Below, one piece after another: positions 52,895 to 62,699 of a DNA stretch of 64,000 nucleotides. Position 1 is the first letter of the stretch. Every line of letters starts with the position of its first letter. This stretch comes from Vibrio sp. ES.051 (lineage in GTDB: Bacteria; Pseudomonadota; Gammaproteobacteria; Enterobacterales; Vibrionaceae), in NCBI RefSeq assembly GCF_002563795.1, contig NZ_PDJL01000003.1, forward strand, positions 744,001-808,000. The letters run 5' to 3'. Position numbers and translations under genes: made by a program. The notes beneath the pieces were generated by a model. That model searched no databases. It was not told the DNA's origin and saw nothing but the letters and a program-made list of their open reading frames with translations.

Positions 52895-54619
52895 TTATCT
52901 TTTGCGCCAAGCTTGTGTGCGATTCTCTAACAATTTACCCAAAGTCATTTGAACAATCTTCGCAATCGCGGCAGCAATCATGATCATCACAGCCATTGCC
53001 GCTGCAGCGCCAGTTTGACCTGCATCGTCCATATTCAGAATCGAGACCGAAGCCGGAATCGTATCGGTTGAGTAAAGGAATACTACCGCAGAAGTGGTGG
53101 TCAATGCATTAACAAACAAGTAAGTCGCAATGTCCAAAATCGCGGGTAAACACACGGGTAATGTTACTTTAAAGAACAACTTGTATTGAGGAAGCTTCAC
53201 CGATGCCGCCATAGCTTCAATCTCTGATGGCAACTGTTTTAGCGCTGTCAGCGCTGTCATATGACCCACTGTGTAGTAATGCACAACGGTATTAATCACC
53301 AAGAATGCCATGGTCCCATAAAGCACGTTCAAAGGATTATTCGCATCGTTGAAGTAAAAGATGTAGCCCAAACCAAGCACCATACCCGGAACCGTCATTG
53401 GCACTACGCTGAGCATTTGCATCGCTTGACGAATTGGACCAAACGCGCGCCCTTTCTCAATGCAGTAAGCACCGACAAAGATGATGGCTGTACCCATAAC
53501 AGCTGTCCAACCTGCCAGCGTTAGCGAGTTGAAGAAAGGGCTCCAACCGTAAGTGCTCACCTCGGCAAAGTTGTAATTGTTCAGCGTTAGTGCCTTGTTC
53601 CATGGCCAGAATGTTACGAGTGAACCATATACAGCCATGCCCAACACCGCCAGCACTGCGATAGAAATAATGGTGCAGTATATCAAGCAAGTACTGTCAC
53701 GCGCTTTATTGGGTTCTGGTTGATAAGTCACTGAACGTGTATCGAATAAGCTCTTTTGTTTTTTCTGTACCCAACGGTCTGCGCCAAATGCAATTACTGC
53801 AGGAAATAAAAGCATAATGCTGGTCACTGCCCCCATAGCAAAGTTTTGCTGTCCCACCACTTGCTTGAAGATGTCGGTCGCCAAAACGTTGTAGCTGCCA
53901 CCGATCACTTTCGGCACACCAAAGTCCGTGATAACCAGCGTGAAGACCACGATAAGCGTACTGATCAAACCGAATTTCGCCGCAGGTAATGTCACCATAA
54001 AAAAGGTTTTCATTGGTGAGGTTTTAAGTGCATGGGCTGCTTCATACAATCGAGCATCCGAGGTGCGCAGAGAAGTAGTCAAAATCATCAATGCATGTGG
54101 GAATGTCCAGAAAATCAACCCAATCGCGATACCAATCACGCCGTAAACCGAGTTTCCTAGCAACATCTCTTTGGCAATGCCTTGATTACCGAAAAGGAAG
54201 ATCAAACTGATTGCAGGCAACAGCGAGGGCGCAAGGATCGGCGCAGTACCTAGGATTTGAAACAAGCTTTTAAACGACATGCATGAGCGAGTTAACGCGT
54301 AGGCATAGCCAAACGCAAGCACACCCACTACCGAGGTAACAATCACGCCCAAAGTGAAGGTGTTGCTGACTGAAGCCCACAAGCTTGAAGAAGAAAAGTA
54401 AGTCGCAAAGTTGGCTAAACCAACAAACTCACCATCGCTGTTTTGTACACTCTTAGTCAACATTGCCCAAAGCGGCATTAAGATGAACAGCACCATCATG
54501 GTCGACAAGCCAGCGAGTAAACCAAACAACACAAGTTTGTCACGGCTGACACGTCCGAGTAAGGGTTTTGCTTTGTCTTGACTGGTGAAGCTATTCATCG
54601 TCATTGTCTTCGCATCCAT
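52895..54619 (-). CDS. phnU: 2-aminoethylphosphonate ABC transporter permease (two-domain fusion)
   Basis: The 574-residue inner-membrane protein contains two binding-protein-dependent permease halves, each with an EAA-type loop (LYEAAHALKTSPMKTFFMVTLPAAKFG and IEAMAASVKLPQYKLFFKVTLPVCLPA). This matches the fused permease of the alternative aminophosphonate importer found in Vibrio. It lies 7 bp downstream of phnT and 9 bp upstream of phnR in one operon. Confidence 0.88.
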   Translation of the reverse strand: MDAKTMTMNSFTSQDKAKPLLGRVSRDKLVLFGLLAGLSTMMVLFILMPLWAMLTKSVQNSDGEFVGLANFATYFSSSSLWASVSNTFTLGVIVTSVVGVLAFGYAYALTRSCMSFKSLFQILGTAPILAPSLLPAISLIFLFGNQGIAKEMLLGNSVYGVIGIAIGLIFWTFPHALMILTTSLRTSDARLYEAAHALKTSPMKTFFMVTLPAAKFGLISTLIVVFTLVITDFGVPKVIGGSYNVLATDIFKQVVGQQNFAMGAVTSIMLLFPAVIAFGADRWVQKKQKSLFDTRSVTYQPEPNKARDSTCLIYCTIISIAVLAVLGMAVYGSLVTFWPWNKALTLNNYNFAEVSTYGWSPFFNSLTLAGWTAVMGTAIIFVGAYCIEKGRAFGPIRQAMQMLSVVPMTVPGMVLGLGYIFYFNDANNPLNVLYGTMAFLVINTVVHYYTVGHMTALTALKQLPSEIEAMAASVKLPQYKLFFKVTLPVCLPAILDIATYLFVNALTTTSAVVFLYSTDTIPASVSILNMDDAGQTGAAAAMAVMIMIAAAIAKIVQMTLGKLLENRTQAWRKR

Positions 54620-54626
54620 GTTACAC

Positions 54627-55733
54627 CTACGCTGCTAGCGATTTATCAACCGAGGGCACGGCGTAACCATGCAGCTCTTCTTCAGCAAACTGGATGTAAC
54701 GTACATCGCCCGCCTTGATATTGAGTTTTTGAACCGTTTCCACAGGCACATCCACCACGATGGTTTTCGTTGAACTGTCGTTTTGCAATACACAGTCAAT
54801 GCGGAAAAACGCCCCCAGAAACTCAGTTGCCGTAACACGTGCTGGTAAAGAGTTGCTGTAGTGTTCAACAAACTTGATGCTTTCAGGACGCACAGCAAGA
54901 TCGAAGCGGTCGCCCCGTAGGATCTTACGATTGGTCAAGCTTGGCGCTGGCATCAAGGTTTCAGCAATACGTACTTGGGAATCCGTTGCGACTGACGTTT
55001 CTATAAAGTTCATGCTGCCGACAAACTCAGCAACAAAGCGTGTGGCTGGTTGTTGATAGATTTCTTGAGGAGTGCCGACTTGCTCAATCACGCCATGATT
55101 CATCACCACGATGCGATCGGCCATCGACAGCGCTTCATCCTGATCGTGCGTGACCATAATGGTCGTGATACCGAGCTTGCGTTGCAGCTTACAAATTTCA
55201 TTACGCAAGTGTACGCGCACTTTTGCATCCAGCGCTGACAGCGGCTCATCAAGTAATAGTAGACCCGGAGACAACGCCAATGCACGAGCTAAAGCCACAC
55301 GCTGCTGCTGACCACCAGAAAGTTGGTTAGGGAATTTCTCACCAGATGTAGGAAGACCAATGGTTTCTAACCAGTAATCCACTTTCTCTAGCGCTTCTTT
55401 GGTCGACATGCCTTGGTTCTTCAAACCCACCGCAATGTTCTCTTGCACGGTTAGGTTTGGAAACAGCGCGTAAGATTGGAATACGATGCCGAAATCGCGC
55501 TTCTCTGGTGGTAGGAATGTGGTCTCTTGACCGTTTTGAAAAATCGCACCAGACGTTGGTAGGTCTAAACCTGCAATGGCACGTAGTAGAGTGGTTTTAC
55601 CGCAACCAGAAGGGCCAAGAAAACAAACAAACTCGCCCTTTTCAATCGCTAGCGAGATTTTCTTTAATGCAGTGAACTGTCCGAATTGCTTCACTACATT
55701 TTCAATATTTAGGTAATGTTGGTTAGTTGACAT
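54627..55733 (-). CDS. phnT: 2-aminoethylphosphonate ABC transporter ATP-binding protein
   Basis: The 368-residue ATPase of the ABC family with a TOBE-like C-terminal domain has Walker A GPSGCGKTT, signature LSGGQQQR, Walker B LLLLDEP and H-loop TMVTHDQDEA. It is first in the phnT-phnU-phnR operon, with a palindromic PhnR-type site 16 bp before its start codon. It powers the importer formed with PhnU and PhnS. Confidence 0.9.
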   Translation of the reverse strand: MSTNQHYLNIENVVKQFGQFTALKKISLAIEKGEFVCFLGPSGCGKTTLLRAIAGLDLPTSGAIFQNGQETTFLPPEKRDFGIVFQSYALFPNLTVQENIAVGLKNQGMSTKEALEKVDYWLETIGLPTSGEKFPNQLSGGQQQRVALARALALSPGLLLLDEPLSALDAKVRVHLRNEICKLQRKLGITTIMVTHDQDEALSMADRIVVMNHGVIEQVGTPQEIYQQPATRFVAEFVGSMNFIETSVATDSQVRIAETLMPAPSLTNRKILRGDRFDLAVRPESIKFVEHYSNSLPARVTATEFLGAFFRIDCVLQNDSSTKTIVVDVPVETVQKLNIKAGDVRYIQFAEEELHGYAVPSVDKSLAA

Positions 55734-55748
55734 AGTACATGCTCCAAG

Positions 55749-55760
55749 TGGTATACACCA
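55749..55760. promoter_or_regulatory. PhnR operator candidate upstream of phnT
   Basis: TGGTATACACCA lies 16 bp upstream of phnT and is identical to the site before phnW. Confidence 0.65.
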
Positions 55761-55877
55761 AATTTAGCTTTGGATTGTTACGTTCGAATGACAAATTTAT
55801 AGAAAAAACACGAAAGTGACGGAATAACAAAAGAACAAGCGGCGCCTCTAGGAGTGCAGCTTCAAAAACGGAAAATG

Positions 55878-57290
55878 TTAACTGATTTTATCTGCTTTTC
55901 CTGCTGGGCCTGCTAACTTGGCTAACTGTTTATCTATCCAAAGTGGCGCTTTCTCGTTATCTTCTGCATTCTCTTTTCTTCGGACAGCATCCCGCACCAA
56001 CATCGCACCGATCCAACGAAACGGCTCTGGCGGAAAATGACCTAATGGGCCATTTGTCATACCGCATCGTGTCCATGAACTATCAAGACCTAAAACTAAT
56101 GACGATAGTATTTTTCCGCCAATACGTGTTTGAGCAACACCGTTACCTGAATAACCTAAGCCATAAAATATGTTTGATTGATTATTGAGCCTACCGAAAA
56201 ATGGCAGACCGGAAACCGATCTATCTGAGCCGCCAGACCAATGATAGGCAAAAGACGATTGCTGCAACTTAGGAAATAGCTTTTGAAATGCTCGATTCAA
56301 CAGAGGTAAATAATTGCTAGGCTGATTACACATTGGATCAACCTTGTTTGCGAACGAGAATTTATTTCCACCTTTTCCAAGCATTAAGCGTCCATCACGA
56401 GTGTCTCGATAGTAGTGCACGAATATCCTTGAATCGACAACTGCAACCCCCTTTTCTGGGCCATCTTTTTCAAGGCGTTTTGCGATTGGGTCGGTGATCA
56501 CCATATCGGAAGACACAACCACGATGCTTCGTTTAAACTCTCTGAAATGTTCAACCATCCAAGCATTTAGTGCAATTACCACCTTATCGGCCACCAGCGC
56601 ACCGTCGGGAGTCGTTAATTTGGCTGGTTGGCCATATTCAAGTTTGGTCATGGGGCTATTCTCAAAAACTTGGATCCCCATTTTTAATGCAACCTTACGC
56701 AGCCCTCGAGCTAAAAGAGCGGGTTGAACACTGCCTGCTGCTGGTGAGTAATAGCCCTCGATATGTCGATCAGAGCCAGCTTTCTTAGTAACCGCCTCCC
56801 CACACTTTTGCCAACTGTTGACCCCTAACCTCTTTAATTCATCAACAACAGGTTGCATCCCTCCTCTTTGTGCCTGATTGGTTGCTGTATAGTACGTGCC
56901 ACTTCTGTTCAGATGTGCATCAATACCATGATGCTCACAAAATTCTTCAATTTCATAAATTACCTTTTCTGACTCCTCAACTAACCACTTGGCTTGCTGT
57001 TCACCATACAATTTTTTTAGAGTCGGGTACTTGGTCGACCACGTTAACATACAACCACCATTTGCCCCCGAAGCACCACTCCCACAGAGTGATTTTTCAA
57101 TAATTGCGATATCTTTATCGGGTTGTTGTTGCTTTAATAGTATCGCGGTCCATAACCCTGTATACCCGCCACCAACAATAGCGATATCACAAGACCGCTC
57201 CTCTCTGAGCTGGGTGTAAGTGACTTGCTCGAAAGAGCCAAATTCTTGTTCAATGGCTTGTTTGAACCAATAAGAGTGGTGTTGTTTCAT
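55878..57290 (-). CDS. FAD-dependent aminophosphonate oxidoreductase
   Basis: The 470-residue protein of the D-amino-acid-oxidase fold has the dinucleotide motif VGGGYTGLWTAILL, GANGGCMLTWSTKYP, and the late GYSGNGVAQTRIGGK. It matches the putative aminophosphonate oxidoreductase family that recurs in phosphonate clusters; related enzymes oxidise 2-aminoethylphosphonate or its N-methyl forms to phosphonoacetaldehyde. The start at 57290 has AGGAAA upstream; the longer frame to 57341 is rejected. It lies downstream of phnS. Confidence 0.82.
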   Translation of the reverse strand: MKQHHSYWFKQAIEQEFGSFEQVTYTQLREERSCDIAIVGGGYTGLWTAILLKQQQPDKDIAIIEKSLCGSGASGANGGCMLTWSTKYPTLKKLYGEQQAKWLVEESEKVIYEIEEFCEHHGIDAHLNRSGTYYTATNQAQRGGMQPVVDELKRLGVNSWQKCGEAVTKKAGSDRHIEGYYSPAAGSVQPALLARGLRKVALKMGIQVFENSPMTKLEYGQPAKLTTPDGALVADKVVIALNAWMVEHFREFKRSIVVVSSDMVITDPIAKRLEKDGPEKGVAVVDSRIFVHYYRDTRDGRLMLGKGGNKFSFANKVDPMCNQPSNYLPLLNRAFQKLFPKLQQSSFAYHWSGGSDRSVSGLPFFGRLNNQSNIFYGLGYSGNGVAQTRIGGKILSSLVLGLDSSWTRCGMTNGPLGHFPPEPFRWIGAMLVRDAVRRKENAEDNEKAPLWIDKQLAKLAGPAGKADKIS

Positions 57291-57339
57291 TGTATATTTC
57301 CTGGAGAGGTACTGAGTAATTGGTGACCCAATGACAAAC

Positions 57340-57362
57340 AAAGGAAGACAATGTCTTCCTTT
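57340..57362 (-). terminator. terminator after phnS
   Basis: A 10-bp stem AAAGGAAGAC/GTCTTCCTTT with a 3-nt loop lies between phnS and the oxidoreductase gene; partial read-through would supply the latter. Confidence 0.7.
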
Positions 57363-57391
57363 ATCGGTAAAGGAGTTAAAGAGATCAATAA

Positions 57392-58402
57392 CTACGATTT
57401 TGGCTCTGATTTCGCGTCGAACTTCTCAGACCATGCCGCTAGGATCTCTGCACGCTTGCTACCCATTTGCGCAAAATCCATCTTCGCCATATTCTCTTGA
57501 ACGTTCGGGAAGTTAGAAACTTCAGCTTTCACTTCTTTATGTGCCACCACTGGGTACATTTCTATGTAAAGCTCATTTGCAGCTTTAGATATTGACCAGT
57601 CGACAACGCGTTTCGCTGCATCTGACTCTTTAATTAGACCAACCGCTTCTGATTCCCAGCCGATGCCTTTTGGTGTGATAACCGCTAGCGGTGCCCCTTG
57701 CGTTTTCAGCTTCGCGCCGCGGCTTGCCATCGAAATACCGATAGCCACTTCACCCATACCTGCTTGAACGCATGGCTTAGAGCCAGAGTGCGTATAGTGT
57801 GCAATGTTCTTGTCTAGGTCACGCATGTAGTTCCATGCCTGCTCTTCCCCCATGTTTTGTAGCCAAGCTGAAACCTGCATGTAGCCAGTACCAGAAGAAG
57901 CTGGGTTGGGCATTGCAATGTGCCCTTTGTAAACTGGCTTCGTTAGGTCTTCCCAAGACGTTGGTTTAGGCAGGTTAAGTTGTTTCGCTACCGCTTCGTT
58001 GAAACAGACGGCGTTAAAGAACGCATCATTACCAAACCAAGCTTGGTTTGATTGAGGGTCATTTAGGTTCGCGTGCAGCTCTTCCAAACCTTTTGGTGTG
58101 TAAGGCTTAAGAAGACCTTCATTTTTAAGCAGTGCCATTGACGAGCCCGCAAGGCCCCAAACCACTTCCGCTTGAGGGTTGTTCTTTTCTGCCAGCAATT
58201 TCGCCGTCATGATACCGGTTGAATCGCGAACCCACTTAATCTTGGTGTCTGGGTTGTCTTTCTCAAACGCAGACTTGTATTTAGCAAGAATGTCAGTTTC
58301 GAAAGCGGTGTAAACCGTGACTTCCTGTGCGGCCATTGCATTCGTTGCTAGCAGAGAGACAAGTACAGCCAGCGATCCTTTCATCAAACGGTTTTTCATC
58401 AT
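57392..58402 (-). CDS. phnS: 2-aminoethylphosphonate-binding periplasmic protein
   Basis: The 336-residue precursor has a signal peptide (MKGSLAVLVSLLATNAMAAQ). The solute-binding domain of the iron/polyamine/phosphonate type starts EVTVYTAFETDILAKYKSAFEKDNPDTKIKWVRDSTG. It is divergent from phnW with operator sites on both sides. Two adjacent ATGs (58402 and 58399) are possible starts; GGAG is better spaced for the second. It delivers the ligand to PhnU/PhnT. Confidence 0.9.
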   Translation of the reverse strand: MMKNRLMKGSLAVLVSLLATNAMAAQEVTVYTAFETDILAKYKSAFEKDNPDTKIKWVRDSTGIMTAKLLAEKNNPQAEVVWGLAGSSMALLKNEGLLKPYTPKGLEELHANLNDPQSNQAWFGNDAFFNAVCFNEAVAKQLNLPKPTSWEDLTKPVYKGHIAMPNPASSGTGYMQVSAWLQNMGEEQAWNYMRDLDKNIAHYTHSGSKPCVQAGMGEVAIGISMASRGAKLKTQGAPLAVITPKGIGWESEAVGLIKESDAAKRVVDWSISKAANELYIEMYPVVAHKEVKAEVSNFPNVQENMAKMDFAQMGSKRAEILAAWSEKFDAKSEPKS

Positions 58403-58432
58403 TTTCTCCAGTTAATTTGGCTAGTGTCACCT

Positions 58433-58444
58433 TGGTATGTACCA
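58433..58444. promoter_or_regulatory. PhnR operator candidate upstream of phnS
   Basis: TGGTATGTACCA is a perfect palindrome 30 bp upstream of phnS, differing from the other two sites at two central positions. Confidence 0.65.
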
Positions 58445-58629
58445 GTTGACAATAACCACCCTACTGAGCCTTTGTGACGAAATCATGACCGTTAAATGGC
58501 AGTTTTACGAAAATTGGCGATCATTACTCGTTCAATTGATCCACCATTTTCTGGATATTAAAGTTTTATGAAATTGAATATTTGCCTATTTACTGCCCTT
58601 TCCTTCCTCGCTAGAGTGAACTTGAAATT

Positions 58630-58641
58630 TGGTATACACCA
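58630..58641. promoter_or_regulatory. PhnR operator candidate upstream of phnW
   Basis: TGGTATACACCA lies 26 bp upstream of the phnW start and matches the phnT site exactly. Confidence 0.65.
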
Positions 58642-58667
58642 ACTGACCTATTCTGATGGAAATCGAG

Positions 58668-59792
58668 ATGAAAAACGAATATCTACTACTGACTCCAGGT
58701 CCTCTATCTACTTCTGAAACGGTACGTGAAGCCATGCTAAAAGACTGGTGTACTTGGGATGATGACTACAACAAAGACATTGTAGAAGTGATCCGCACTA
58801 AGCTCGTAAACTTAGCGACTGAACAAGGCGGTTACACTAGCGTGTTAATGCAAGGTAGCGGCACAGCATCAGTAGAAGCGACGATTGGCAGCGCCATTGG
58901 CAAAGATGGAAAGTTGTTGGTTGTCGACAACGGTGCCTACGGTGCACGTATCGCTCAGATCGCTGATTATCTAAATATTCCATGCCATGTAGTTTCCCCA
59001 GGCGAAACATCACAACCACACTTGAACGAAGTGGAAACTGCATTGGCATCGGATCCTGCTATCACACACGTGGCAATTGTTCACTGTGAGACAACCACTG
59101 GCATGCTTAACCCAATTGAGGCGTTTGCTTCTGCGGCAAAAGCACACGGTAAAGTGGTGATTCTCGATGCCATGTCGAGCTTCGGTGGCATCCCTATCGA
59201 TATCGCGGAACTAGGCATCGATTTTATGATCAGCTCTGCAAACAAATGTATTCAAGGCGTACCGGGTTTTGGCTTTGTGATTGCGAAACAAACTGAACTC
59301 GAAAAGTGCCAAGGTCAGGCACGTTCTTTGAGCCTTGACCTTTACGACCAGTGGCACTGCATGGAAGTGAACCACGGCAAATGGCGTTTCACGTCTCCGA
59401 CGCACACGGTTCGCGCTTTCTACCAAGCATTGCTAGAGCTAGAACAAGAAGGCGGCATCGAAGCTCGTCACAACCGTTACCAAACTAATCAGAAAACACT
59501 GGTTGCAGGTATGCGTGCCTTGGGTTTCGAGCCACTACTGAGTGATGACCTTCACTCGCCAATCATCACTTCTTTCTACTCTCCGACGCACAGTGATTAC
59601 CAATTCAAAACGTTCTACACGCGTTTGAAAGAGCAAGGTTTCGTGATTTATCCGGGTAAAGTATCGAACGCAGACTGTTTCCGCATCGGCAACATTGGTG
59701 AAGTTTACCCAGCAGATATCGAGCGTTTAATCGGTGCGATTGAAAAAGCAATGTACTGGCAACACGAACCAGAGCAAGAGTTGACGAACTGA
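58668..59792 (+). CDS. phnW: 2-aminoethylphosphonate-pyruvate transaminase
   Basis: The 374-residue class-V-type PLP transaminase converts 2-aminoethylphosphonate and pyruvate to phosphonoacetaldehyde and alanine. Diagnostic segments are [19 protein letters not shown] at the start, [22 protein letters not shown] and the PLP lysine K193 in [20 protein letters not shown] lies 5 bp before the ATG at 58668; a start at 58656 has no ribosome site. It is the first gene of phnW-pbfA-phnX. Confidence 0.95.
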   Translation: MKNEYLLLTPGPLSTSETVREAMLKDWCTWDDDYNKDIVEVIRTKLVNLATEQGGYTSVLMQGSGTASVEATIGSAIGKDGKLLVVDNGAYGARIAQIADYLNIPCHVVSPGETSQPHLNEVETALASDPAITHVAIVHCETTTGMLNPIEAFASAAKAHGKVVILDAMSSFGGIPIDIAELGIDFMISSANKCIQGVPGFGFVIAKQTELEKCQGQARSLSLDLYDQWHCMEVNHGKWRFTSPTHTVRAFYQALLELEQEGGIEARHNRYQTNQKTLVAGMRALGFEPLLSDDLHSPIITSFYSPTHSDYQFKTFYTRLKEQGFVIYPGKVSNADCFRIGNIGEVYPADIERLIGAIEKAMYWQHEPEQELTN

Positions 59793-59803
59793 GATAAGTC
59801 ACG

Positions 59804-61183
59804 ATGAGCCAGAATATCAACCCGACCCATTTCCGCAGCGAAGGCGATGTCAACACGACGCCAGCTCGCCAAGCTTGGAATGCATCGATGGACGACGAAC
59901 GCACGCAAGCATTGTTGAAGCGTGATTCGGAGGTCTTTCTTCATCAAGCCATGTCGACGCCTTGCTTAGATACCTTGGAAGCGGCAGAAGGCATCTATCT
60001 CCAAGATGCCACGGGCAAAAAGTACATGGATTTCCATGGCAATAACGTCCACCAGTTGGGCTACGGTCACCCACATGTGATTAAACGAGTGCAAGAGCAA
60101 ATTGCCAAACTGCCGTTTTCACCACGTCGTTTTACCAACGAGACCGCGATTGAATGTGCCGAAAAACTCACCCAAATCTGTGGCGGCGAGTTGAACCGCG
60201 TGTTGTTTGCTCCGGGTGGCACATCTGCGGTTGGCATGGCACTTAAACTAGCGCGCCACATCACGGGCAACTACAAGGTGGTGTCTCTGTGGGATTCCTT
60301 CCACGGCGCATCGTTAGATGCCATTTCAGTGGGTGGCGAAGCGTGTTTCCGCCAAGGCATGGGACCATTAATGGCAGGTGTTGAGCGCATTCCACCAGCA
60401 ATGTCTTATCGTGGCGCTTTCCCAGTTGCCGACGGTAGTGATGTGCATTACGCCGACTACCTTGAATACGTGATTGAGAAAGAAGGCGGCGTGGGCGCGT
60501 TTATCGCAGAAGCGGTTCGCAACACGGATGTTCAAGTGCCAAGTAAAGCCTACTGGAAACGCATCCGTGAAATCTGTGATAAACACAATATCATGTTGAT
60601 CATCGACGACATCCCTAACGGCATGGGTCGCAGCGGTGAATGGTTTACCTACCAAGCCTACGACATCGAGCCAGATATGCTGTGCATCGGTAAAGGCTTG
60701 GGCGGAGGGTTAGTTCCTATCGCAGCCATGGTGACCAAAGACAAATACAACACTGCCGAGCAAATCTCCATGGGTCATTACACTCATGAGAAAAGCCCTA
60801 TCGGTTGTGCTGCAGCACTGGCAACCATGGAAGCCATTGAGCAAGACGGCTTGTTAGATAAGGCTAAAGCCGACAACCAGTTCATGCGTGAAAAGCTGCT
60901 AGAGATGAAAGCCAAATACCCAGTGATTGGTGATGTACGTGGCATCGGCATGTTGTGGGGCATTGAGCTGGTCAGTGACCACGAGACCAAAGCGCGTGCG
61001 TATGACGAAGCAGAAGCCGTGTTGTACCAATGCCTCAACAATGGCGTGAGCTTCAAGGTATCGCAAGGCAATGTGATTCAACTCAGCCCACCGCTGATCA
61101 TCACTCGCGAACAACTGATAGAAGCGCTGGCAATCTTCGAAGAAGCCATCGCCAAAGTGTGCAAAGACTTTAACTACTTCTAA
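59804..61183 (+). CDS. pbfA: (R)-1-hydroxy-2-aminoethylphosphonate ammonia-lyase
   Basis: The 459-residue PLP protein has the class-III aminotransferase fold, with IIDDIPNGMGRSGEW, the PLP lysine K297 in CIGKGLGGGLVPI and SPIGCAAALATMEAI. Its place between phnW and phnX, 11 bp after phnW, is the signature context of PbfA. PbfA eliminates ammonia from (R)-1-hydroxy-2-aminoethylphosphonate to give phosphonoacetaldehyde and is not a transaminase. Without the context it would be called an aspartate-aminotransferase-family protein, so the function is inferred mainly from synteny. Confidence 0.85.
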   Translation: MSQNINPTHFRSEGDVNTTPARQAWNASMDDERTQALLKRDSEVFLHQAMSTPCLDTLEAAEGIYLQDATGKKYMDFHGNNVHQLGYGHPHVIKRVQEQIAKLPFSPRRFTNETAIECAEKLTQICGGELNRVLFAPGGTSAVGMALKLARHITGNYKVVSLWDSFHGASLDAISVGGEACFRQGMGPLMAGVERIPPAMSYRGAFPVADGSDVHYADYLEYVIEKEGGVGAFIAEAVRNTDVQVPSKAYWKRIREICDKHNIMLIIDDIPNGMGRSGEWFTYQAYDIEPDMLCIGKGLGGGLVPIAAMVTKDKYNTAEQISMGHYTHEKSPIGCAAALATMEAIEQDGLLDKAKADNQFMREKLLEMKAKYPVIGDVRGIGMLWGIELVSDHETKARAYDEAEAVLYQCLNNGVSFKVSQGNVIQLSPPLIITREQLIEALAIFEEAIAKVCKDFNYF

Positions 61184-61249
61184 CCTCAAATCCAGAGCGC
61201 AGTTCCAACGTTTAGACAGCGCTCTGGCAAGCAAGAAAAAGGATTGAAC

Positions 61250-62065
61250 ATGAGCAACTCACCAATTCAAGCAGTGATCTTTGACTGGGCTGGCACTATC
61301 GTCGATTTCGGCTCTTTTGCACCCACCAGCATCTTTGTGGAAGCGTTTAAGCAAGGCTTTGATTTCGACATCGACCTTGAAGAAGCGCGCGAGCCAATGG
61401 GGCTTGGTAAATGGGATCACATCCAAGCTGTTGGTCGCATCCCTGCGGTTGATAAGCGTTGGAATGAGAAGTTTGGTCGCTCAATGACTAGCGAAGACAT
61501 CGACGCTATCTATGCGGCGTTTATGCCTCTGCAAAAAGCCAAAGTTGCAGACCACGCCGAGCCCATTCTAAATGCCATTGAAGTCGTGAACGGTCTGAAA
61601 GACAGAGGCATCAAGATCGGTTCTTGTTCTGGTTACCCTCGCGAAGTGATGGATGTACTGATTCCAGTTGCGGAGGATTACGGCTACAAACCAGATTATG
61701 TAGTAGCAACGGATGACCTGCCTCAAGGTGGTCGCCCTGCACCATTTATGGTACTGAAGAACTTGATTGAGCTAAACGTGACCAGCGTTAACGCGTGTAT
61801 CAAAGTGGATGACGCAGCACCGGGCATCGATGAAGGTCATAACGCCAGTATGTGGACTGTTGGTTTGCTGCTTTCTGGTAACGAAGCGGGTCTTACGTTT
61901 GAAGAATACCAAGCCGCGGATGAAGCAACGCTTAATGCCGCTCGTGAAAAAGCACGTGTAAAATTGATCAAGAGCTCACCGCATTACCTAATCGATACTA
62001 TCGCTGACTTCCCAGAAGTAGTTGCAGATATCGAACGTCGCCTTGCGGCAGGTGAGCGTCCATAG
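61250..62065 (+). CDS. phnX: phosphonoacetaldehyde hydrolase (phosphonatase)
   Basis: The 271-residue HAD-family enzyme cleaves the C-P bond of phosphonoacetaldehyde to acetaldehyde and phosphate. The nucleophile D12 is in [10 protein letters not shown] and the Schiff-base lysine K54 in MGLGKWDHI, both as expected, followed by [11 protein letters not shown] and [21 protein letters not shown] precedes the ATG at 61250; a TTG at 61244 is less likely. It is the last gene of the catabolic operon. Confidence 0.96.
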   Translation: MSNSPIQAVIFDWAGTIVDFGSFAPTSIFVEAFKQGFDFDIDLEEAREPMGLGKWDHIQAVGRIPAVDKRWNEKFGRSMTSEDIDAIYAAFMPLQKAKVADHAEPILNAIEVVNGLKDRGIKIGSCSGYPREVMDVLIPVAEDYGYKPDYVVATDDLPQGGRPAPFMVLKNLIELNVTSVNACIKVDDAAPGIDEGHNASMWTVGLLLSGNEAGLTFEEYQAADEATLNAAREKARVKLIKSSPHYLIDTIADFPEVVADIERRLAAGERP

Positions 62066-62080
62066 GATTCATGTACAAAA

Positions 62081-62116
62081 CCTCTAACTCAACTGAATTC
62101 TCAATTGAGTTAGAGG
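62081..62116 (+). terminator. hairpin after phnX
   Basis: A perfect 12-bp stem CCTCTAACTCAA/TTGAGTTAGAGG with a 12-nt loop follows phnX. There is no T-run, so it may stabilise the message end rather than terminate. Confidence 0.5.
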
Positions 62117-62357
62117 CAATTGTAGTGGCATAGTGAATTTGGTCACTTAGTTAGATAAGGAAAAGTAAATAAAAGATCGCTTTGGTGAAGTTTGTGTCGA
62201 ATCGGTTGAAACAAAAAAGGGGGGCAAAGATGAGTTTCAAGTTGGCCTAGTGAATGTCCAGAAATGACACAGAATTACCGCCTTAGTAACTAAATCTCTC
62301 CTACGTTATGCCCCTGATAGTGATAGAATCCCCGCACCAGAATTACCGAGAAACTCT

Positions 62358-62696
62358 ATGTTTATACATCATGTTAACGGCATCGACTGGCTGGTGATTA
62401 CAGCTTTTGAAGAACTGAAACCTCTATTTATTGAAGAAGCTGGGTCTATTCCCACTTACTTCTCTAGCGATAGCGAATTGAGCCTGATTGATCAAGCCAA
62501 GCGCGCTTATGGATATTTGCCTACACTCCGCGGCGTCATCACCGATACTGGCACTTTTCAACGCCAGGATAACGAAGAAGATTTCCCCCCAATGCTTGCC
62601 TGTCTAGTGGAAGGGCGCGGCCGAGTATTTATCTATAATGCCGGTTATGTAGCTTTTGTGGATGACGAGCAAACCTTTATTACCCGAATGGACTGA
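62358..62696 (+). CDS. small cytoplasmic protein of unknown function
   Basis: The 112-residue protein reads MFIHHVNGIDWLVITAFEELKPLFIEEAG and ends in DEQTFITRMD. It has no signal peptide or membrane helix. A good -10-like TAGAAT lies about 30 bp upstream of the start. Composition and codon use look coding, but no family was recognised. Confidence 0.65.
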   Translation: MFIHHVNGIDWLVITAFEELKPLFIEEAGSIPTYFSSDSELSLIDQAKRAYGYLPTLRGVITDTGTFQRQDNEEDFPPMLACLVEGRGRVFIYNAGYVAFVDDEQTFITRMD

Positions 62697-62699
62697 AAA

